Assembly: GCA_947442905.1 (NCBI GenBank)
Contig: CANEWV010000115.1
Location: 1 to 6,013, forward strand
Origin: Chitinophagaceae bacterium
GTDB lineage: Bacteria; Bacteroidota; Bacteroidia; Chitinophagales; Chitinophagaceae
Reading direction: 5' to 3'
DNA length: 6,013 nt
Below are positions 1 through 6,013 of this stretch, piece after piece (the first letter of the stretch is position 1; every line of letters starts with the position of its first letter). Under the pieces are notes generated by a model. The model was given only the letters and a program-made list of their open reading frames with translations, had not been told where the DNA came from and ran no database searches. The translations under genes were made by a program, and so were the position numbers.

Positions 1-2362
1 CGGTACACCAAAGCGATTAACCAATCATAATTTTGTGGAAGCGATGCCAGCATGGAATCCGAATGGAACTGCGCTTGCTTTTGTAACATGGAATGATAAT
101 GAAGGAGGTTGTTTATACACGGTTAATGCAGATGGATCGAATGTAAAAAAGATTAGCACAGAAGCTGCATATTATGCACAACCAGCTTGGAGTTACAATA
201 ACCGTATTGCTTATTTTAAAGCCCCTAACAGAATATTTAAAGAAGCAGAATCTCCATCTTACAATGGTTCTGAAGCAGTTATTAATTGGATTGAACCAAC
301 AGGCGGCACAGAGCATTTTATTGATAATGCAAATGGTAGAGGTAATATTCATTTTACCACTAATACAGAACGCGTATTTTTAAATGGTGGTGGCGGTACT
401 TTATTATCTATCAGATGGGATGGTACCGATAGCAAAACAATTGCAAGGGTTTCAGGTATTACAACCTACGGATCCGTTGCAGAGGCTGATCATGATTATG
501 TAATGGGTAAATCTAGAGCCAATTTAGATCCTGTTAATAATTGTATGCTTTCAGAATCGGCAGGTGAAAAAGAGCCACAACAAATGCCAAGCTCTGCAGA
601 TATTATTTTAATGGCACCAAAAGGTGATCTAGCCCTTGCTCAAGTTAACAACAACGTTTATGTTGTTACAATTCCAGAAGCAGGTAAAACCCCGTCTATT
701 TCTGTAGCGTCTCCACAAAATAGTAGTTTCCCTTCGCGTCAATTAACTGAAATTGGTGGTGAGTTTCCAGCATGGGAAGCAAACGGTAAAAAAGCGCATT
801 GGAGTTTAGGAAATGGCCACTGGGTATATGATGTAGAGCGTGCTAAATTTGTAGAAGACTCTGTTAAAACAGCAAAAAAATCAGAAACAAAAAGAATCTC
901 TGATAGTACTGCAGCTTTAAAATTAGCTGGCCCAGCTGCAAAAAAATTAGCTGATTCATTAGTAGCGATTGCAAAGGCTGATACTGTAAAAGTAAAAGCG
1001 GATAGTATCTATAATGCCGAGCTAAAGAAGAAAGAAAAATATGCGCCACAGGAATCACAGGTAAAAGTTTTCTACCAAAAAGATATTCCTTCTGGAACTA
1101 TTTTATTTAAAAATGCAAGAATCATTACCATGCGTGGTGATGAAGTGATAGAGCGTGGCGATATTTTGGTAGTCAATAACCGCATACAATCTGTTGGAAA
1201 ATCAGGAACTATTAAAGTGCCTGCAGGTACTAAAACCATTGATTGTGCGGGTAAAACCATTACTCCAGGTTTTGTTGATACCCATTCGCATATGTGGCCT
1301 TTTTGGGGATTACATAAAAACAATGTTTGGTTGTATGCAGCTAACCTTGCGTATGGTGTTACCACGACTCGTGACCCACAAACGGCTACTACCGATGTGT
1401 TAACTTATGGAGACATGGTTGATGCTGGTCAAATTCCTGGCCCAAGAATTTATAGTACAGGGCCTGGTGTAGGTTACTGGATGTATAATTTACAAAGCTA
1501 TGATCAAACTAAAAAAGTTTTAGAACAGTATAGTAAATACTACAAAACACAGTACATCAAAATGTACTTAACGGGTAACAGACAAACTCGTCAGTGGATT
1601 ATTATGGCATCTAAAGACCAAAAGCTAATGCCAACAACAGAAGGTGGTTTAGACTTTAAATTAAACATGACGCATATGTTAGATGGATACCCTGGTATGG
1701 AACACTCTTTACCAATTTATCCTTTGTATAAAGACGTTACCAAATCTTTTGCAACTAGTAAAATAACGTTAACGCCAACATTAATTGTTGCGTATGGTGG
1801 CCCTTGGGCAGAAAACTTTTATTACACCACAGAAAGTCCTTTACACGATCCTAAGCTTAATCGTTTTACTCCTTACGAAGAGCTCAATCAAAAAGCGGCT
1901 AGAAGAGCGGGTAGTTTAGGTGGTTGGTTTACACCAGAAGATCATGTGTTTCAAAAACATGCCGAAGGTTTAAAAAGTATTGTAGACCAAGGTGGTTTAG
2001 TAGGCGTGGGTAGTCATGGACAATTACAAGGGCTTGGATACCATTGGGAGCTTTGGAGCATTGCAAGTGGTGGTATGAAGCCACTCAATGTGCTTAAAAC
2101 AGCTACCATACTTGGTGCCGAAGCACTTGGATTAGATAAAGATTTAGGAAGTATTGAATCAGGTAAATTGGCTGATTTAGTAATCATGAATGACAATCCT
2201 TTAACCAATATCAGAAATACAAACAAGATCCAATACGTGCTTAAAAATGGTCGCTTGTATGATGGTAATACACTGGATGAAGTATATCCAAATGCTAAAA
2301 AATTAGATATCAGTTCTTGGACTAAAGCTGCACCGGTTGTAAATACACCAGTAAAGCAATAG
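1..2362 (+). CDS. TolB-like beta-propeller / amidohydrolase fusion protein, 5'-truncated by the window edge
   Basis: The reading frame is open to the left edge (first full codon at nt 2), so the GTG at 35 is an internal Val, not a start; any signal peptide lies outside the window. Residues below count from that GTG (775 to the stop). Residues 1-265 are beta-propeller: PD40/TolB-type turns PAWNPNG (5-11), PAWSYNN (50-56) and PAWEANG (245-251), with a GTPKRLT strand just upstream. Residues about 270-345 form a charged Ala/Lys/Asp linker. Residues 350-745 are an amidohydrolase (metal-dependent hydrolase) domain: PGFVDTHSH with metal ligands H417 and H419, candidate lysine K509 in YIKMY, EH at 556-557, GVGSHG at 657-662, and a closing GSIESGKLADLVIMNDNPL strand. 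The family hydrolyses C-N bonds in small cyclic or peptide substrates, and the propeller suggests an envelope or secreted protein; the substrate is unknown. It is followed by a strong terminator. Family call is firm, function is not. Confidence 0.93.
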   Translation, partial: GTPKRLTNHNFVEAMPAWNPNGTALAFVTWNDNEGGCLYTVNADGSNVKKISTEAAYYAQPAWSYNNRIAYFKAPNRIFKEAESPSYNGSEAVINWIEPTGGTEHFIDNANGRGNIHFTTNTERVFLNGGGGTLLSIRWDGTDSKTIARVSGITTYGSVAEADHDYVMGKSRANLDPVNNCMLSESAGEKEPQQMPSSADIILMAPKGDLALAQVNNNVYVVTIPEAGKTPSISVASPQNSSFPSRQLTEIGGEFPAWEANGKKAHWSLGNGHWVYDVERAKFVEDSVKTAKKSETKRISDSTAALKLAGPAAKKLADSLVAIAKADTVKVKADSIYNAELKKKEKYAPQESQVKVFYQKDIPSGTILFKNARIITMRGDEVIERGDILVVNNRIQSVGKSGTIKVPAGTKTIDCAGKTITPGFVDTHSHMWPFWGLHKNNVWLYAANLAYGVTTTRDPQTATTDVLTYGDMVDAGQIPGPRIYSTGPGVGYWMYNLQSYDQTKKVLEQYSKYYKTQYIKMYLTGNRQTRQWIIMASKDQKLMPTTEGGLDFKLNMTHMLDGYPGMEHSLPIYPLYKDVTKSFATSKITLTPTLIVAYGGPWAENFYYTTESPLHDPKLNRFTPYEELNQKAARRAGSLGGWFTPEDHVFQKHAEGLKSIVDQGGLVGVGSHGQLQGLGYHWELWSIASGGMKPLNVLKTATILGAEALGLDKDLGSIESGKLADLVIMNDNPLTNIRNTNKIQYVLKNGRLYDGNTLDEVYPNAKKLDISSWTKAAPVVNTPVKQ
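919..953 (+). repeat. Short in-frame direct repeat in the interdomain linker
   Basis: AAAATTAGCTG occurs at 919-929 and again at 943-953, exactly 24 nt (8 codons) apart, encoding KLAG and KLAD. Between them AGCTGG and CCAGCT (925-930 and 932-937) form a tight inverted repeat. It sits in the Ala/Lys-rich linker of the amidohydrolase gene and looks like a small internal duplication of an 8-residue helical unit. Chance recurrence in a low-complexity stretch is possible. Confidence 0.4.
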
Positions 2363-2380
2363 TGTAGAATGTATTCAAAT

Positions 2381-2413
2381 AAAAAAGCGGCATCCAGTTA
2401 GTGCCGCTTTTTT
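2381..2413. terminator. Bidirectional intrinsic terminator between the amidohydrolase gene and purB
   Basis: AAAAAAGCGGCA (2381-2392) and TGCCGCTTTTTT (2402-2413) are perfect 12-bp inverted repeats around a 9-nt loop. The GC core is GCGGCA/TGCCGC. On the plus strand the stem is followed by a T run to 2414; on the minus strand the A run at 2381-2386 becomes the U tract. It lies in the 70-nt gap between two convergent stop codons (2362 and 2433), so it can end both transcripts. The structure is seen directly; function follows from standard Rho-independent terminator architecture. Confidence 0.93.
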
Positions 2414-2432
2414 TATGTGCTAAAAGGTCAAA

Positions 2433-3779
2433 TTAATATTTAGGATGTATGCCCGTATAATTATGAGGCGTTATCTTTTTTAATTCCGCTTTAATAGCTG
2501 CACTTACTTTAAGTTTGGAAATAAATGCGTGAATCGATTTTTTATCGATGCTATTATTACCTCTGGTTAAATCTTTTAAAGCCTCGTAAGGGTTAGGGTA
2601 ATTTTCACGACGTAAAATGGTTTGAATAGCTTCTGCTACAACCGCCCAATTGTTTTCTAAATCAGCTTTTAGTTTAGCTTCATTAAGCACTAGTTTACCA
2701 AGTCCTTTTTCGATAGATTTTATAGCAATGGTCATATGCGCAACCGGCGTTCCAATGTTACGTAGTACCGTAGAATCGGTTAAATCTCTTTGTAATCTGC
2801 TAACAGGTAATTTAGCGGAGAGGTGCTCTAGTAGGGCATTTGCCATGCCTAAGTTACCTTCTGCATTTTCAAAATCGATCGGGTTTACTTTATGTGGCAT
2901 AGCACTAGAACCCACTTCACCTTTTTTAGTTTTTTGCTTAAAGTAATCCATCGATATGTATGTCCAAATGTCTCTAGACATGTCAATCAAAATGTTGTTG
3001 ATGCGTTTTAAATTATCAAAATGAGCAGCAAAATAATCGTAGTGCTCAATTTGAGTGGTAAACTGCATACGCTGAAGCCCAAGTCTGTCCTCAACAAATT
3101 CGTTTCCAAGTTCTACCCAGTTTCTTTTAGGAAAAGCAATATGATGGGCGTTAAAATTGCCGGTAGCACCACCAAATTTAGCAGCATACGGAATATTTAA
3201 AAACAGCGCTACTTGGTTATGGATACGCTCAACAAAAACCATAAACTCTTTACCCAATTTGGTAGGAGAGGCAGGTTGGCCGTGTGTTCTAGCAAGTAAA
3301 GGAATGTTTTTCCAGGTTACGGCAAGATCTTGAATATGCTGCATTAAATTAATAAGGGCAGGCAAATAATCAAATTCCATGCTGTTTTTCCAGCTTAATG
3401 GAATGGCGGTATTGTTAATGTCTTGAGACGTTAAACCAAAATGGATCCACTCTTTTAATTCACTACAACTCACTTTGTCTAATTGTATTTTTAAAAAGTA
3501 TTCAACCGCTTTAACGTCGTGGTTGGTAGTGGCTTCAATTTCTTTAATAGTTTTTGCATCCGCTTCACTAAAATTTTCTTTTAGTTCTAGTAAAAAGGCT
3601 TTTGCTTTTGCAGGTAGTTTAAAAAACTTTTTATCGGCTAAAAAAACAAAATAATCGATTTCAACAATCACCCTGTATTTAATAAGCGCAAATTCAGAGA
3701 AATATTCGTCTAATTGTTGTACTTGTTTTCTGTAACGGCCATCTATTGGCGAAATAGCGGTTAATTGACTTAATTCCAT
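2433..3779 (-). CDS. purB: Adenylosuccinate lyase (PurB)
   Basis: A cytosolic enzyme acting twice in purine synthesis: it releases fumarate from SAICAR to give AICAR, and from adenylosuccinate to give AMP. The 448 residues match the E. coli-type enzyme (about 456) from the first residues on (MELSQLTAISPIDGRY), which supports the ATG at 3779. Fumarase/aspartase superfamily signatures are all present: TTNHDVKAVEYFL (84-96, with H87), FGLTSQD (114-120), ARTHGQP with the probable catalytic acid H166, GATGNFNAH (204-212), and the flexible signature loop GSSAMPHKVNP (290-300) carrying the catalytic serine S291 or S292. No key residue is missing. The gene runs alone: it converges on the amidohydrolase gene through a shared terminator and diverges from mqnA, so it is not part of a visible pur operon. 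There is no Shine-Dalgarno sequence upstream. Identification is very secure. Confidence 0.97.
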   Translation of the reverse strand: MELSQLTAISPIDGRYRKQVQQLDEYFSEFALIKYRVIVEIDYFVFLADKKFFKLPAKAKAFLLELKENFSEADAKTIKEIEATTNHDVKAVEYFLKIQLDKVSCSELKEWIHFGLTSQDINNTAIPLSWKNSMEFDYLPALINLMQHIQDLAVTWKNIPLLARTHGQPASPTKLGKEFMVFVERIHNQVALFLNIPYAAKFGGATGNFNAHHIAFPKRNWVELGNEFVEDRLGLQRMQFTTQIEHYDYFAAHFDNLKRINNILIDMSRDIWTYISMDYFKQKTKKGEVGSSAMPHKVNPIDFENAEGNLGMANALLEHLSAKLPVSRLQRDLTDSTVLRNIGTPVAHMTIAIKSIEKGLGKLVLNEAKLKADLENNWAVVAEAIQTILRRENYPNPYEALKDLTRGNNSIDKKSIHAFISKLKVSAAIKAELKKITPHNYTGIHPKY

Positions 3780-3813
3780 AATTTGATATCGATTAATGGG
3801 TAATTATTGTTTC

Positions 3814-3825
3814 TTTGCATGCAAA
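3814..3825. promoter_or_regulatory. 12-bp palindrome in the purB/mqnA divergent promoter region
   Basis: TTTGCATGCAAA is a perfect palindrome. Its two TTTG ends are the 3' ends of promoter-like octamers facing opposite ways: TAGATTTG on the minus strand (3822-3829, toward purB) and the weaker TTTCTTTG on the plus strand (3810-3817, toward mqnA, T in place of the consensus A). It could be two -7 boxes placed back to back, or an operator for a dimeric regulator. The palindrome is directly visible; the role is inferred. Confidence 0.4.
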
Positions 3826-3829
3826 TCTA
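3822..3829 (-). promoter_or_regulatory. Candidate -7 promoter box for purB
   Basis: Read on the minus strand this is TAGATTTG, an exact match to the Bacteroidota -7 consensus TAnnTTTG. It lies 43-50 nt upstream of the purB ATG and would give a leader of about 35 nt. No good -33 TTTG is seen at the usual spacing: a TTTG occurs only 11 nt upstream, within a T run, and this lowers confidence. The box falls between the two possible mqnA start codons. Confidence 0.5.
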
Positions 3830-3835
3830 CTTCAA

Positions 3836-4576
3836 TTGAGCAAAAAAATACGTGTTGGGGCTGTAAGTTATTTAAATACAAAGCCATTACTCTATGGTTT
3901 ACAGCATCATGCCGTGTTCGAAAGTATCGAATTAATAGAAGATTATCCGGCCAATTTGGCCATAGCATTACAAGATAATGCTATAGATATTGGGCTTATA
4001 CCTGTGGCGGTAATCCCTGATTTAGCGGAGTCATATATTATTTCAGATTATTGCATTGGTGCTACAGGGCCTGTTGCTTCGGTATGTATATTTAGCCAAG
4101 TACCTATAGAATCTATACAAACAGTGTATCTCGATTACCAAAGTAAAACCTCTGTAAACCTGGCCCGAATTTTATTCAAAAACTATTGGAAAAAAGACGT
4201 GTTGCTCCTAGAGGCCCCTGCCAATTTTATGGATTTAATTGATGGCACAACGGCTGCTGTAATAATAGGAGATAGGGCGCTAGATAATTACAACAGTTAT
4301 CCTTACCGTTATGATTTGGCAGAAGCCTGGATGAACTATACGGATAAGCCTTTTGTATTTGCCACTTGGGTGTCTAATAAACCACTTGATGCGGTTTTTA
4401 TTAAATATTTCAATGAAGCCAATAAGCTTGGAATCGAAAATATTGATACAGTAGTTGAACAACTTACACGCACAAATAATACCTACGATTTACATACTTA
4501 TTTTACAAAAAATATTAGCTATAACCTAGATGCGGCTAAAAAAGAGGGGATGGCTCAGTTTTTATCTTTACTATAA
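3836..4576 (+). CDS. mqnA: Chorismate dehydratase MqnA (futalosine pathway of menaquinone synthesis)
   Basis: MqnA removes water from chorismate to give 3-[(1-carboxyvinyl)oxy]benzoate, the first committed step of the futalosine route to menaquinone, in the cytosol. The protein has the periplasmic-binding-protein-like fold of the MqnA/MqnD family. Using the TTG at 3836 (246 residues): VGAVSYLNTKPL at 7-18 is the MqnA N-terminal signature, followed by DIGLIPVA (51-58), LDYQSKTSVNLARIL (99-113), IIGDRAL (143-149) and the KPFVFATW strand (171-178). It is not MqnD, whose N-terminus differs (SPCPNDTF type). No in-frame ATG lies between the upstream stop (TAA at 3794) and the conserved core. TTG at 3836 gives MSKKIRVGAVSYL, which looks like a natural N-terminus; TTG at 3815 would add seven residues and overlap the putative promoter boxes. 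The gene is divergent from purB, and no other menaquinone gene is in the window. Product secure, start uncertain. Confidence 0.9.
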   Translation: MSKKIRVGAVSYLNTKPLLYGLQHHAVFESIELIEDYPANLAIALQDNAIDIGLIPVAVIPDLAESYIISDYCIGATGPVASVCIFSQVPIESIQTVYLDYQSKTSVNLARILFKNYWKKDVLLLEAPANFMDLIDGTTAAVIIGDRALDNYNSYPYRYDLAEAWMNYTDKPFVFATWVSNKPLDAVFIKYFNEANKLGIENIDTVVEQLTRTNNTYDLHTYFTKNISYNLDAAKKEGMAQFLSLL

Positions 4577-4602
4577 ATACAATTAATTAATTATAGTTTT
4601 TT
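4570..4602 (+). terminator. Weak candidate terminator after mqnA
   Basis: ACTATAA (4570-4576, including the mqnA stop) can pair with TTATAGT (4591-4597), followed by a T run ending at 4602. The loop contains the palindrome AATTAATTAATT (4581-4592). The stem is almost all A-T and the loop is long, so termination would be inefficient. It overlaps the 3' end of the convergent glycosyltransferase gene. No better candidate exists in the 10-bp gap. Confidence 0.25.
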
Positions 4603-5390
4603 GTGATTCTATTTTTAATAAATTTCCAGATATACTGAAATGACACCCTGTTTTCGGTATAAATAACTTCCTTATTGTCAATGAGTGTTTTTAAGTTATC
4701 GAGGTACCAATCTTTGTGCTTGTCAACAATGTAATTAATTAGGGCAGCTCTGTTAGGTATGGTATCGTTTGCTAGTGTAGATTTATCTGTTTGCCTATAA
4801 AATAATAAATGCTCTGGAATCACATGTACATTCCAGTTTTTTTGTGCAATTCGGATATAAAATTCCCAATCTTCGTAACCCATTTTCATGGCTTCATCAT
4901 ATCCGCCAACTTCATCCCACACAGTTTTTTTAACCATTGCACAGGCAGGACATTGATTGGAAAATAAAAAGTTAGCAGCGGTTCCACCTCTTGGTTTTGA
5001 ACTACCTGTTTTGTTTCCAAAAAAACGGATATAACTCGTTACTACTGCTGTTTGTGGCTCTTTTTCAAATACGGCTAAAGCTTTTTCAAAAAAAGTAGTA
5101 TCAAAATAATCATCGGCATCTATGGCTGCAATAAAATTTCCTTTAGCGTGTTTAGCACCGGTATTTCTAGCTGCAGACATACGTGCATTGGCCTGATGAA
5201 TAACCTGAATTTGCGCGTCGTCAGATAAAGAATTTAGATAGGTAATAGTTGATTCGTCGGTAGAACCATCATTTACCACAATAATTTCAAAATCAGTAAA
5301 GGTTTGCTGCTTTAATGTAGCAATGGTTTCAGGTAAATATTTACCATCATTATAACAAGGGATAACAACACTAATGTGTGGATTTGTCAT
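4587..5390 (-). CDS. Family 2 glycosyltransferase (GT-A fold)
   Basis: Transfers a sugar from a nucleotide-sugar donor to a glycan or lipid-linked acceptor, probably at the inner face of the membrane; donor and acceptor cannot be read from sequence. From the ATG at 5390 (267 residues): SVVIPCYNDG (7-16) is the GT2 N-terminal strand, VVNDGSTD (38-45) binds the nucleotide, DADD (91-94) is the metal-binding DxD, and GYEDWEFYIRI (171-181) carries the ED motif with probable catalytic base at E173/D174. No transmembrane segment is evident; the C-terminus is basic (FIKNRITKNYN). A TTG at 5414 is in frame but would overlap the upstream methyltransferase gene by 13 nt; the ATG starts 11 nt after that gene's stop and directly precedes the conserved core, so it is preferred. 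Tight spacing implies co-transcription with the FkbM gene in a glycan synthesis operon. Confidence 0.93.
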   Translation of the reverse strand: MTNPHISVVIPCYNDGKYLPETIATLKQQTFTDFEIIVVNDGSTDESTITYLNSLSDDAQIQVIHQANARMSAARNTGAKHAKGNFIAAIDADDYFDTTFFEKALAVFEKEPQTAVVTSYIRFFGNKTGSSKPRGGTAANFLFSNQCPACAMVKKTVWDEVGGYDEAMKMGYEDWEFYIRIAQKNWNVHVIPEHLLFYRQTDKSTLANDTIPNRAALINYIVDKHKDWYLDNLKTLIDNKEVIYTENRVSFQYIWKFIKNRITKNYN

Positions 5391-5401
5391 GTTTGATTGA
5401 T

Positions 5402-6013
5402 TTACCTGTAACAAAATATATTAAGTTGAACATCGTAAATAGTACCCGTTTGTTTTTGATAAAAAGGCATGTCTAAATTATCGGCAGCCATTTTTATATA
5501 AGTTTTAAAACCTGCATTTGAAACAATCCGCAAAATGGTTTCCAATTTATAGGTTTCGATAGCTAAACCATGGTATTCGATAAACAAATGTTGCACTTTA
5601 TGAAGTTCGTTTTCGATATCTTGAACAACAGGATATTCGGCACCTTCTATATCAATTTTTAATAAATCGATTTGCGTTTGATCGGCTAAAATAGTCGCTA
5701 ATTTTATAGTAGGTACTTGAAAACTACTATTTCCAGTTACATCAATACTACTTGCTTCTGACCCTTTGTTATCAAACGAAATAGTTCCGTTTTCTGTCCA
5801 AACTGCTGCTCTATGAAGGGTATAATTGGTAATGCTATTTTGAGCCATATTTTTTTCAAAGATGTCTGCTAAACTTAGATCAGGTTCAAATGCAATTAGT
5901 GTAGCACTTGGGTAAATAGTTTTAAAATACAAACTACTAATACCAATATTAGCGCCACAATCTATAATAACAGGATTTGTATGAGTTGCATCAAAACGGT
6001 ATATTTCAGATAC
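5402..6013 (-). CDS. FkbM-family SAM-dependent methyltransferase, 5'-truncated by the window edge
   Basis: The frame is open to the right edge, giving 203 residues with no start codon. A TTG at 5932 would remove the SAM-binding motif, so it is a Leu codon, not the start. Counting from the edge: VIIDCGANIGISS (15-27) is methyltransferase motif I binding S-adenosylmethionine; AFEPD (41-45) carries the acidic residue at the end of strand 2; LLKIDIEGAEYPVV (117-130) is the FkbM hallmark; HLFIEYHG (142-149) and a C-terminal IYDVQLNIFCYR strand follow. FkbM-type enzymes usually O-methylate sugars or polyketides; next to a GT2 gene, methylation of a surface sugar is the likeliest role, but this is inferred from context. 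About 50-80 N-terminal residues are probably missing. The stop lies 11 nt before the glycosyltransferase ATG, consistent with one transcript. Confidence 0.92.
   Translation of the reverse strand, partial: VSEIYRFDATHTNPVIIDCGANIGISSLYFKTIYPSATLIAFEPDLSLADIFEKNMAQNSITNYTLHRAAVWTENGTISFDNKGSEASSIDVTGNSSFQVPTIKLATILADQTQIDLLKIDIEGAEYPVVQDIENELHKVQHLFIEYHGLAIETYKLETILRIVSNAGFKTYIKMAADNLDMPFYQKQTGTIYDVQLNIFCYR

Noticed and set aside
35..37. GTG as the start codon of the amidohydrolase gene
   Set aside because: The frame continues upstream without a stop to the window edge and encodes a propeller strand (GTPKRLT), so the gene begins outside the window.
1072..1365. 97-codon minus-strand open frame
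   Set aside because: It lies opposite the metal-binding HxH region of the amidohydrolase and shows no family signature or promoter; it is a shadow frame.
2650..2946. 98-codon open frame on the plus strand
   Set aside because: It is antisense to the conserved signature region of purB, has no recognisable domain, and is a shadow of that gene's codon use.
3796..3978. 60-codon ATG frame overlapping the start of mqnA, possibly supplying an ATG through a frameshift
   Set aside because: It is in a different frame with an unrelated Cys-rich translation. The MqnA frame is intact from the TTG codons onward, so no frameshift is needed. An ATG at 3819 is also out of frame and meets a stop after six codons.
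5391..5414. TTG-initiated N-terminal extension of the glycosyltransferase
   Set aside because: It would overlap the upstream gene, adds eight non-conserved residues, and an ATG lies right before the GT2 core.
1..6013. A novel defence, mobile or RNA-based system
   Set aside because: I saw no transposase, integrase, toxin-antitoxin pair, CRISPR repeat, tRNA-like or riboswitch-like structure. The non-coding gaps are all shorter than 75 bp, and all five genes belong to known families.

Overview
The window holds five protein-coding genes in a compact, AT-rich stretch of chromosome. Two are cut by the window edges. Features pointing to the phylum Bacteroidota are Lys/Asn/Ile-rich proteins, the near absence of Shine-Dalgarno sequences, and a TAGATTTG box in the divergent promoter region that fits the TAnnTTTG -7 consensus of that phylum. 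A futalosine-pathway menaquinone gene would fit lineages such as Chitinophagia or Cytophagia better than most Flavobacteriia. That placement is an inference, not proven by the sequence.

Layout. Nt 1-2362 (+) is the C-terminal part of a large, probably exported protein: a TolB/PD40-type beta-propeller, a charged Ala/Lys linker, then a metal-dependent amidohydrolase domain. A perfect 12-bp inverted repeat at 2381-2413 forms a two-way terminator between it and the convergent gene purB (2433-3779, -), which encodes adenylosuccinate lyase. purB is divergent from mqnA (about 3836-4576, +), encoding chorismate dehydratase of the futalosine route to menaquinone. The short region between them contains a 12-bp palindrome flanked by promoter-like boxes, and mqnA has no in-frame ATG near its start. 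mqnA converges with a two-gene minus-strand block, separated from it by only 10 bp. That block is an FkbM-family methyltransferase (5402 to beyond the right edge) followed 11 bp later by a family 2 glycosyltransferase (4587-5390).

Roles. purB and mqnA are housekeeping metabolism (purine nucleotides, respiratory quinone). The FkbM/GT2 pair looks like the end of a surface-glycan or glycosylation operon that continues off the window to the right. The amidohydrolase is a separate unit whose substrate cannot be named. Every gene belongs to a known family and I see no mobile element, CRISPR array, RNA gene or clearly new system. The points most worth checking are the shared purB/mqnA promoter region with its non-ATG start, and the altered metal-ligand position and linker in the amidohydrolase.
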